Source: Coralloluteibacterium stylophorae (GTDB lineage: Bacteria > Pseudomonadota > Gammaproteobacteria > Xanthomonadales > Xanthomonadaceae). Taken from it: DNA of 64,000 nucleotides. Position numbers and translations under genes: made by a program. This document shows, piece by piece, positions 7,571-14,730 of the stretch. How positions within the stretch are numbered: position 1 is the stretch's first letter; each line of letters starts with the position of its first letter. A model generated the notes under the pieces. The model worked only from the letters and a program-made list of their open reading frames with translations, searched no databases and was not told the DNA's origin. Location of the stretch: assembly GCF_018122625.2 (NCBI RefSeq), contig NZ_JAGQFT020000004.1, forward strand, positions 1 to 64,000, given 5' to 3'.

Positions 7571-9622
7571 ATGGATGAGGAGATTGCGCAGTACCGGGAC
7601 GCTCTGCTCAGCGAGATACAGGCGGACGCCCAGGCGGGCGGCGACTACCTGAGCACGCGGTTCATCGACCGGGTCTGTCAGGTGCTCGAGGCAGGCGAAG
7701 AGTTCGTCGAGTACCACGTGTGTCGCGGCCATACCACCAGCCGGCGAGGCGGCCACATCCAGATCGACGCCTACAGCTTCTCGCCCAACGACGGCGTCCT
7801 GAACCTGATCGTCTGCGACTTCTCGGGCGAAGCGGCACCGCGGCCTTTGGCCACCGACGAAGTCCGCCGCGTCGCCCAAGGTGGCTTCCGCTTTCTGGAG
7901 GGAAGCGTACATGACGCCATAGCAGACCTCTGGGACGAGAGCCATCCTGTGCATGCGCTTTCCCGCGAAGTCTTCTCGATCGCGTCCTCGGACGAGATGA
8001 CGAAGGCCTGCATATACGTCATTTCCGATCGCCTGGCGGGGGCGACACTTGGCAGGATGCCGGAGTTCTCCCTGGGCACGAAGGACGTGGAGCTTCATCT
8101 GTGGGACGTCGCCCGTCTTGCGCGCGTCGAGGCATCCACCAAGGGCCGCGAGGACATCATCATCAATTTCCTGGGCGAGTACGGATGCGGCATCCCTGCA
8201 CTCCCTGCCGGGCTCGACGGCGCCGCAAGGTACGACTCCTACATGTGCGTCATGCCCGGCAGCATCCTCGCCAGTCTGTATGACCGGTTCGGCGGCCGCA
8301 TTCTTGAGCAGAACGTTCGTGCGTTCCTTGGCGACAACCGGAAGGTCAACAAGGGGATCCGGGACACACTGCGCTCGCAGCCCGAGATGTTCTTCGCCTT
8401 CAACAACGGTCTCACCGTGACGGTTTCCGACCTGAACACGAACATCCACGAGTTCGGGCACACCGAGATCATCAGGGCGAAGGGACTGCAGATCGTCAAT
8501 GGCGGTCAGACCACGGCGTCCCTGTATTGGGCAAAGAAGGCCGGGGTCGACCTCTCCCAGGTGTACGTGCAGATGAAGCTGTCCCGCCTTCCCGAGGAGG
8601 GTTTCGAAGACGCGGTCCACGACATCGCGCGATTCGCGAACGCCCAGAATGCCGTCTCCGCTTCGGATCTCTTCGCAGGGCATCCCTACTTCAAGCGGCT
8701 CGAGGCGATCTCCCGACAGACCATCGCGCCTCCTGCGAGGCCGGGGGAAGTCGGGGGCTTCTGGTACTTCGAGCGCACGACAGGCAGCTACAAGGTAGAG
8801 CTCAAGCGCAAGGTTGGGCTGGCAGCCAAGACATGGCAGCTGGTCAACCCGAAGAAGCAGCTCCTCACCAAGACCGATGTCGCCCGCTACGACACCACCT
8901 TCGAGGGGCTGCCCCACATCGTCAGCTCCGGAGCCCAGAAGAACGTCGCCGCATTCGGAAAGCTGATCACCCAGGCGTGGGGAATCGATCCGGCCATGTT
9001 TGACGTCACCTACTTCCGGAGGTTGGTCGGGCGGGCCATCATCACGCGTGCTGTGGACGGCGCGATACCTGCGCAGAGCTGGTACCCCGGCTCCATCGTG
9101 CGCCCCCTATCCAGCTACACGCTTGCATTGATGAGCTCGCGGCTGCAGTCCGCCGGTCTGCAGCCGGATTACGACGAAATCTGGCGTACGCAGCGAGCAC
9201 CCGCAGCTTTCATGGAAGAGGCCATGCGCGTTGCCCGGCTTGTCCTGCCCCTGCTCATGGACATCCCCGAGGAGCAGGTTCGAAATCGTCTTGTGACCGA
9301 GTGGGTCAAGAAGGAGGCCTGCTGGCTTCGCGTCGAGGGCAGCGACCTTGAACTGACCCAAGACTTCCTGGCTACAACCATGCCTGCCGCCGCGGGCACA
9401 CGCCGTCGCCCTGTAGCGTGGAAGGACCGCGCACAACAGCTATGGCGGGACGGCACTTGGAAGCGACTTCACGACTGGAACCGGCTGGAAACGCGATTGA
9501 CAGCTGGCGAGGCGGAGATTGTCGAGTGGGCCGCAGTCGCGTCCAGTTTCGCTCCGAAGGGCTTCCGGCTTCTCAAGCTGGAAGAGGCGATGAAGCACGC
9601 CACGCAGGAGGGCTTCGTCTGA
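7571..9622 (+). CDS. AIPR family protein (abortive infection phage resistance)
   Basis: This protein of about 683 residues carries the hallmark central block of the AIPR family, FNNGLTVT followed by IVNGGQTTASLYWA (about residues 280-320). A mixed alpha/beta N-terminal region with GGHIQIDAYSF...VCDFSG precedes it and may itself be a degenerate nuclease fold. AIPR proteins are known mainly from phage-resistance loci and from the last position of Z1 operons. ATG 7571 lies eight bases after the previous stop. An in-frame upstream start at 7523 would place 16 codons inside the PD-(D/E)XK gene and is less likely. As the terminal gene of a four-gene run it probably works with the ATPases and nuclease. 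Its biochemical activity is not known to me. Confidence 0.9.
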   Translation: MDEEIAQYRDALLSEIQADAQAGGDYLSTRFIDRVCQVLEAGEEFVEYHVCRGHTTSRRGGHIQIDAYSFSPNDGVLNLIVCDFSGEAAPRPLATDEVRRVAQGGFRFLEGSVHDAIADLWDESHPVHALSREVFSIASSDEMTKACIYVISDRLAGATLGRMPEFSLGTKDVELHLWDVARLARVEASTKGREDIIINFLGEYGCGIPALPAGLDGAARYDSYMCVMPGSILASLYDRFGGRILEQNVRAFLGDNRKVNKGIRDTLRSQPEMFFAFNNGLTVTVSDLNTNIHEFGHTEIIRAKGLQIVNGGQTTASLYWAKKAGVDLSQVYVQMKLSRLPEEGFEDAVHDIARFANAQNAVSASDLFAGHPYFKRLEAISRQTIAPPARPGEVGGFWYFERTTGSYKVELKRKVGLAAKTWQLVNPKKQLLTKTDVARYDTTFEGLPHIVSSGAQKNVAAFGKLITQAWGIDPAMFDVTYFRRLVGRAIITRAVDGAIPAQSWYPGSIVRPLSSYTLALMSSRLQSAGLQPDYDEIWRTQRAPAAFMEEAMRVARLVLPLLMDIPEEQVRNRLVTEWVKKEACWLRVEGSDLELTQDFLATTMPAAAGTRRRPVAWKDRAQQLWRDGTWKRLHDWNRLETRLTAGEAEIVEWAAVASSFAPKGFRLLKLEEAMKHATQEGFV

Positions 9623-9875
9623 CCGAGGGAGCTCTTGAGGACTTGGCAGCTCGTGCACCAGCCTTCAGCCAAGGGCTTTCCGCAGCTGAGCTTCATGGCG
9701 TCTAAGGCAAATTGGCCACTATGCTCGTGCATTCCAATCGAAGACGACGCGATTGAGGCACCTGCAAATTTCACTGCTGAAAAAGTAATCGCTGGGTGAG
9801 CAGCACTCGCCGGGACGAAAAGCTCAACCCCGTCGTCCGAGGTTCGCGTTACCCCGACGTCAATCGCTTGGTGAG
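9623..9875. other. Intergenic gap in the defence island
   Basis: These 253 bases separate the AIPR gene from the membrane-protein gene and are richer in A/T than the flanks. I see no convincing rightward ORF, terminator or repeat. A leftward open frame covers the gap (start near 9897) but runs into the AIPR gene antisense and has no ribosome binding site, so I do not call it. A promoter for the downstream pair is expected here but cannot be placed. Confidence 0.4.
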
Positions 9876-10622
9876 ATGAGGAAAATCTTGAGCTCACAAT
9901 CCAACGTCGAACCCGGCAAGTGGACGCAACTTCCGCCTGTAGCAGGGATGATTAGAGCTCTCGATGCTCTTAAGATACCTGACGCCATGCACCGCGCCAG
10001 AATCATTTACTCCCGCGTGGGCGACTGGCTGATCCGAGCTGCCGTAGTCGCAGCCGGACTTGTGGCGCTTATGGTGCTGCTGGCGTTGCTTGGCATGATC
10101 GATAAAGAGAGCCTGCGTACGCCCGCGACCATATGCTACATAGGGATCCTTCTGTTATCCCTGTCTTGGCTCGCTGTCGAGGTTGTTCAGCTTCTTCATT
10201 TAGATCGCCGCCATCTGATGAGGCCGATCGAGACCATATCTGAGCGTATCGAAGCACAGGCCAAAGAAGATGACCAGTTCATCGGTAAATTGGCGTCTAT
10301 CCCAGCACAGAAACTCCGGGAGTGCCGCGCGAGGATCGAGTATCAGATCGGCAACATCGCGCAGCGCGCGACCGCAGTTGCGGCCATCGTGTCTGTCCTG
10401 GGCCTTCTTCCCAAGGCCTTCCCGATCTTCTCTGAGCAGACCTCCTTGGGCAGCCTGAGCTTGCAACATATCGCAGCATCGATGGCAGTCGGCGCTGGCG
10501 TGGGCGTTGTAGTTTTCTCACTAGCCAAGCCCAAGCTCGCCCGCTTGGCCTTCGTCCTGAAGCTGGCGGAAGATCGGCTCGGCGAGGCTGCAAGTAGCCC
10601 CCCGCTCGCCCGTATCAATTGA
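9876..10622 (+). CDS. Uncharacterised membrane protein with four predicted helices
   Basis: I do not recognise this 248-residue protein. It has hydrophobic segments at about 54-76, 85-108, 165-186 and 205-226. A charged stretch (about 112-160, rich in Arg, Glu and Gln, with coiled-coil character) lies between the second and third helices. Base composition is visibly lower in GC than the chromosome genes to the right, which fits a transferred island. Its stop overlaps a TTG that could start the downstream nuclease gene, so the two are probably co-transcribed. A membrane partner beside a PD-(D/E)XK protein is reminiscent of two-component defence modules. That reading is inference only. Confidence 0.6.
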   Translation: MRKILSSQSNVEPGKWTQLPPVAGMIRALDALKIPDAMHRARIIYSRVGDWLIRAAVVAAGLVALMVLLALLGMIDKESLRTPATICYIGILLLSLSWLAVEVVQLLHLDRRHLMRPIETISERIEAQAKEDDQFIGKLASIPAQKLRECRARIEYQIGNIAQRATAVAAIVSVLGLLPKAFPIFSEQTSLGSLSLQHIAASMAVGAGVGVVVFSLAKPKLARLAFVLKLAEDRLGEAASSPPLARIN

Positions 10623-10660
10623 AGCAGCCGCTATCGATCAATCAAAGCCTCTTCCGCAAC

Positions 10661-11626
10661 ATGGCCATTACTAGAAAGTTCGAGCGCGACATCGACCTGC
10701 TTCTGGCAGAGGAGTTCCTGGTCAATCCAGACTTCGCCTCGTGGTTCCGCTCCCGCACGCGCTTCGCTGCGGAGTCGACGGCGCAGGTCGTCGATGTGGA
10801 CGTGTCCAAGGCCACGGCTGAGGGCGAGTCCGATCTCATCGTGTACTACCAGCGGCCAGACGGTTCCCGCTTCGCGATCTTCATCGAAGACAAGATCGGT
10901 GCTCTCCTGCAGCCGAGCCAGGCAGATCGATATGTGGCGCGGGCGGCGCGGATGGCGGGCAGCGGCTACATCGACGGCGCCGACTTCGTCCTGTGCGCCC
11001 CGAGCTCGTACATCGAAGTGTGTTCGCCAGAAGCGATCGCGGCGTTCCGGGTACGCGTGACCTACGAGGAGCTGGCGACCGCCATCGAGTCCGACGGCAC
11101 TTCGCCCCGTGCCCGCTACCGCGCAAGCTTCCTGCGCGAGGCACTCGCGAAGCCGAAGAGCCAGTGGCAGAAGCAGGTCGACGAGGAGACCGACGCCTTC
11201 TGGATGTCGGCCTACGACCTCGCGTCACGGCACTACCCCATCCTCGAGATGCGGAAGAAGAGCTTCACCAAGGGCCAGACCTGGGTGTCATTTCGACCGC
11301 ACGATTTCCCGACCATGCCGCGGAGGGTCGAGGTGGCCTACAAGGGCGGCTGGGGCTTCGTCGACCTCGCTTTCAGCAGCACGACCGCACACCGGATGCA
11401 CGAGCTACTCAGCAGTCCGCTACCCGACGACATGACGCTGCACCAGACCGGCAAAAGCGCCTCGATCCGAATCACGGTGCCCGAGTTCGTGATCACCGAG
11501 GGGTGGGAGTGCTGCAAAGACGCAATCACTGCCGGCTTCGAAGCTGCTTCCCGGCTCATCGCCTATTTCCGTGAGCACCGATCGTCTCTGCTCGAAGCGG
11601 CGGATGCTGCGCGCCAAGTGGCTTAG
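10661..11626 (+). CDS. PD-(D/E)XK nuclease superfamily protein
   Basis: The N-terminal third carries a clear restriction-like core: an early Glu in FERDIDLLLAEEF, then GESDLIVYYQ (Asp), then FAIFIEDKIGA (Glu-Asp-Lys), with a following QADRY motif. This is the full E...D...(D/E)XK...Q pattern of the PD-(D/E)XK phosphodiesterases. The C-terminal two thirds (PHDFPTMPRRVEVAYKGGWGFVDLAF) look like a separate recognition domain. I chose ATG 10661. A TTG at 10619, overlapping the previous stop, would extend it by 14 residues and cannot be excluded. The protein is about 321 residues from the ATG. It is probably a nuclease acting with the membrane protein upstream. Its substrate is unknown. Confidence 0.75.
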   Translation: MAITRKFERDIDLLLAEEFLVNPDFASWFRSRTRFAAESTAQVVDVDVSKATAEGESDLIVYYQRPDGSRFAIFIEDKIGALLQPSQADRYVARAARMAGSGYIDGADFVLCAPSSYIEVCSPEAIAAFRVRVTYEELATAIESDGTSPRARYRASFLREALAKPKSQWQKQVDEETDAFWMSAYDLASRHYPILEMRKKSFTKGQTWVSFRPHDFPTMPRRVEVAYKGGWGFVDLAFSSTTAHRMHELLSSPLPDDMTLHQTGKSASIRITVPEFVITEGWECCKDAITAGFEAASRLIAYFREHRSSLLEAADAARQVA

Positions 11627-11673
11627 CTGGCGGTCCGGCTCCCCGCACGCCTCCCACGGCGGAGCTACCGGGC

Positions 11674-11994
11674 CTAGTCCTTCTTGACCCGCGCCTTCAG
11701 CTGTTTCACTAGCTTCCGCTGCTCCGTGAGGGGGAGCCGCGCGATGGCGACGATCGCTTCCGCAATCTCGTCCGTCTCTGCGTACAGCGCTGCCAGCGGC
11801 ATGCCCAGCGCGTCCGCGAGCTTCTTCGCCGTACGCAGGTCGCACTCGTTGACGCCCCGCTCGTAGCGGTTGATCCGCGTGCGGGCCACGTCAGCGACGA
11901 TCCCGGCCGCGACGCCCAGCGCTTCCTGTGTCAGGTCGGCCGCCTTTCGGGCAGCACGCAGACGGTTCGCGAAGATGAGGCGGGCGTCTTCCAA
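11674..11994 (-). CDS. XRE-family helix-turn-helix regulator (paralogue 1)
   Basis: This is a 106-residue Cro/CI-type repressor. The HTH lies in about residues 10-68, from LRAARKAADLTQEALG to TRINRYERG and LADALG. The start must be TTG (11994), because no ATG or GTG occurs in frame before the upstream stop codon. It is related by eye over its whole HTH (about 45% identical) to the second XRE protein at 20,550-20,894; the two share TRINRYE(R/K)G and PLA..YAE. A 19-bp palindrome lies 59 bp upstream of its start and overlaps a possible rightward promoter for the TonB-receptor gene. Autoregulation and control of the receptor-isopeptidase operon are therefore likely. Confidence 0.88.
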   Translation of the reverse strand: MEDARLIFANRLRAARKAADLTQEALGVAAGIVADVARTRINRYERGVNECDLRTAKKLADALGMPLAALYAETDEIAEAIVAIARLPLTEQRKLVKQLKARVKKD

Positions 11995-12037
11995 TTCCTT
12001 GCCGCACGAATAGGAGGTTGCCCGTCAGCATGCCGCC

Positions 12038-12072
12038 TTGCGCCCGTTTCGTCTGTTACTGTATAAGTAACA
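12038..12072. promoter_or_regulatory. Palindromic operator TGTTAC-N7-GTAACA overlapping a candidate promoter
   Basis: Bases 12054-12072 read TGTTACTGTATAAGTAACA, an inverted repeat with 6-7-bp arms. On the plus strand TTGCGC (12038-12043), an 18-nt spacer and TATAAG (12062-12067) form a plausible sigma-70 promoter whose -10 box lies inside the palindrome. The site is between the leftward XRE gene and the rightward TonB-receptor gene. It shares the TGYTAC-N7-GTARCA layout with the palindrome before the second XRE gene. Confidence 0.7.
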
Positions 12073-12186
12073 CAGGCGCTTGGGGAGCATCAACGGTCGC
12101 GCCTTCCATCCCGCGTTCTCTAACTCGGTTGCGCCACCCAGCCCGGGCAATCGACCCCGCAAGGCTCGTTGGTGACATCCGCCACT

Positions 12187-12208
12187 GGCCGGCCGGGACG
12201 CGCCGGCC
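12187..12208 (+). promoter_or_regulatory. GC hairpin in the leader of the TonB-receptor gene
   Basis: GGCCGGC (12187-12193) pairs with GCCGGCC (12202-12208) across an 8-nt loop. It is followed by GTTTGATC and then the GGAGG ribosome binding site at 12217-12221. It sits 20 nt before the start codon and could influence translation or act as a weak terminator. The T-run is too short for a confident terminator. Confidence 0.35.
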
Positions 12209-12227
12209 GTTTGATCGGAGGCATTAC

Positions 12228-14684
12228 ATGCTGAACGACAAGGCTGTTGTTATGCCCGGCTGCGCCGGGCGCATTGGTGGGATCCACGAAGAGGGCTTCT
12301 CGAAGACCGACAGGAGCAACGGAAGGGGCGGCGCGAGGCCTCCCGCACGTACTGCCCTGGCCGTGGCGCTCGCGTTGCTGCTCGCTTCGGGCGGTGCTGC
12401 CGCTCAGGCGGCGAGGGACAGCGACGTGGACGACACCCTTCCGCCCGATGGCTCGACCACGCCGGAGTCGAACCCCGTCCACCTCGACACCATCGAAGTC
12501 ACCGGCACCCGCATCCGCGGCGGCACGGTGCCCTCGCCGGTGGTCACCATCGATGCGGCGCGGATCGAGCAGGAGGACTTCGCCGACCTGGGCGAGGTGG
12601 TGCGCAGCCTTCCGCAGAACTTCTCCGGCGGGCAGGGGCCCGGCATCGCGCCGGGCGCGACCGGCGGCGGCCAGGGCAACCAGAACATCACCGGCGGCGC
12701 CGGCCTCAACCTGCGCGGGCTGGGGCAGGACGCGACGCTCACCCTGCTCAACGGGCGCCGCATGTCCTACGGCGGCTTCGTGCAGATGGTGGACATCAGC
12801 GCCATCCCGGTGGAGGCGGTGGAGCGGATCGAGATCGTCGCCGACGGCGCCTCGGCCATCTACGGCTCCGATGCGGTGGGCGGCGTGGGCAACGTGATCC
12901 TGCGGCGCGATTTCGACGGCGTGGCGTTGGGCGCGCGCTACGGCGCGGCCACCGACGGCGGGCTCGCCACCCGCGAGGCCACCGCCACCGGCGGCGCGGC
13001 CTGGCAGAGCGGCGGCCTGATCGCCACCTGGAAGAAGAGCAGCAACGACCCGATCCGCGCCGACCAGCGCGACTACACGGACGGCATGTACGCACCGACC
13101 ACGCTCTACCAGGAGGGCGACCTTCGCAGCGGCGTGCTCAGTGGCTGGCAGGAGCTGGGCGACGTGGGCGAGCTGCGGCTCGACGCACTGGGATCGGAGC
13201 GCTCGATCCTCACCGAGATGGCCTACGCCACCAACTACGAGCGCAGCACGCCGGAGACGAGCGCCTCGCTGCTGTCGCCCAGCGTCGAGCTCTACCTGCC
13301 GGGCGGCTGGACGCTGGAGCTGGGCAGCACCTTTGGCCGCGAGCGCACTGACGGTGCCAATGCCGTGGTGACGCCCGCGGCCGGCACCACGACGGTGACG
13401 CGCACCGAGTACCGCAACACCAGCCGCAGCCACGAGCTGGGCGTGGAAGGGCCCGTGGCCAGGGCGCCGGGCGGCGACGCGCGGCTGGCCGCCGGGGTGG
13501 GCTATCGCTACAACGACTTCGAGACCCGCTACCCCGACAGCGGCTACACCCAGGCCAGCGGCGACGTGCGCAGCCGCTTCGCCTATGCCGAGGTCGAGGT
13601 GCCCCTGGTCGCGCCGGACCAGGGCGTCGCCGGCGCGTACCGGCTGGCGCTCACCGGCGCCGTCCGCAGCGAGGACTACGACCGCTTCGGCGACGTCACC
13701 ACGCCCAAGCTCGGCGTGGTCTGGGGGCCCAGCCGCGACGTCACGGTCAAGGCCTCGTGGGGCCGCTCGTTCAAGGTGCCCACGCTCTCCCAGCAGTACC
13801 TGCAGCGCGACGCGATCCTGTTCCCCGCGATCGCGCTGGGCGGCACGGCCTATCCGCCCGGGGCGACGGCGCTCTACCTCGTCGGCGGCAACCCGGACCT
13901 CGACCCGGAGCGGGCGCGCACCTGGAGCGCCTCGCTGGCCTTCCATCCGGCCGCCCTGCCCGGCTTCGAGTCGGAGGTCACCTGGTTCGATGTCGACTAC
14001 AGCGACCGGGTGGTGCAGCCGCTCGTCCCCGCGCAGGCGCTGTCGAACCCGGCCTTCGCGGAGTTCCTCGAGCCCGGGCCCAGCGCGGAGGAGCTGGATG
14101 CCCTGCTGCGGACCTTCCGCTTCACCAACGCGACGGGCCAGCCGCTGGATGCGGCGACGATCGCAGTGGTGGTGCCCAACCTCTACGTCAACAGCGCGCG
14201 GCAGCGCGTGCGCGGCGCGGACGTCTCCGGCCGCTACCGGTTCGACCTGGCCGAGGGCGCGCTGACGCTGCGCGGTGCGCTCACCTGGCTCGACAGCACG
14301 CGCCAGGTCTCGTCGGGCCAGCCGGAGCTCGACATGGCGGGCGAGCTGTTCTATCCGGCCGACCTCAACGCGCGCGTCGGCGCGGTGTGGAACCGCAGCG
14401 GCTTCACCGGCTCGCTGTTCGGCAACTACCGCAGCGGCGTGCGCAATCCGGTGGACGGCGAGGACGGGGCCTCGTTCACCACCTTCGATGCCACGCTCCG
14501 CTACGACACCGGCATGCACGCCGGTGCGCTCTCCGACGTGGCGCTGGAGCTCACCGTCCAGAACCTCCTCGACCGCGCGCCGCCGCTGTATGCGGTGGCC
14601 TCGCCGACCTTCGCGCCCTACGACTCCACGAACTACTCGGCCATCGGCCGCTTCGCTGCCGTCTCCGTCTCCAAGCGCTGGTGA
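12228..14684 (+). CDS. TonB-dependent outer-membrane receptor of the lasso-peptide locus
   Basis: This is an 818-residue beta-barrel receptor expected to import a ligand across the outer membrane using TonB energy. A signal peptide (TALAVALALLLASGGAAAQA) is followed by the TonB-box-like HLDTIEVTGTRI. The plug domain then shows LNLRGLGQDATLTLLNGRR and VERIEIVADGASAIYGSDAVGGVGNVILRR-type blocks. The barrel ends in a terminal aromatic-basic residue pair (SVSKRW), with the closing strand RFAAVSVSKRW. ATG 12228 is chosen for the GGAGG box six bases upstream. The isopeptidase gene follows after 46 bp, a pairing known from proteobacterial lasso loci. Its likely substrate is the lasso peptide or a lasso-ligand complex, inferred from context. 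Confidence 0.92.
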   Translation: MLNDKAVVMPGCAGRIGGIHEEGFSKTDRSNGRGGARPPARTALAVALALLLASGGAAAQAARDSDVDDTLPPDGSTTPESNPVHLDTIEVTGTRIRGGTVPSPVVTIDAARIEQEDFADLGEVVRSLPQNFSGGQGPGIAPGATGGGQGNQNITGGAGLNLRGLGQDATLTLLNGRRMSYGGFVQMVDISAIPVEAVERIEIVADGASAIYGSDAVGGVGNVILRRDFDGVALGARYGAATDGGLATREATATGGAAWQSGGLIATWKKSSNDPIRADQRDYTDGMYAPTTLYQEGDLRSGVLSGWQELGDVGELRLDALGSERSILTEMAYATNYERSTPETSASLLSPSVELYLPGGWTLELGSTFGRERTDGANAVVTPAAGTTTVTRTEYRNTSRSHELGVEGPVARAPGGDARLAAGVGYRYNDFETRYPDSGYTQASGDVRSRFAYAEVEVPLVAPDQGVAGAYRLALTGAVRSEDYDRFGDVTTPKLGVVWGPSRDVTVKASWGRSFKVPTLSQQYLQRDAILFPAIALGGTAYPPGATALYLVGGNPDLDPERARTWSASLAFHPAALPGFESEVTWFDVDYSDRVVQPLVPAQALSNPAFAEFLEPGPSAEELDALLRTFRFTNATGQPLDAATIAVVVPNLYVNSARQRVRGADVSGRYRFDLAEGALTLRGALTWLDSTRQVSSGQPELDMAGELFYPADLNARVGAVWNRSGFTGSLFGNYRSGVRNPVDGEDGASFTTFDATLRYDTGMHAGALSDVALELTVQNLLDRAPPLYAVASPTFAPYDSTNYSAIGRFAAVSVSKRW

Positions 14685-14730
14685 CGCCTGCGCGCAGTCG
14701 TCGGGGTTCGAATCGGACAGGAGCGGAAGC

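Noticed and set aside
9469-9897. Leftward frame of 142 codons covering the gap after the AIPR gene
   Set aside because: It has a fairly natural amino-acid mix but no ribosome binding site and no recognised family, and it overlaps the AIPR gene antisense for 150 bp. Left uncalled.
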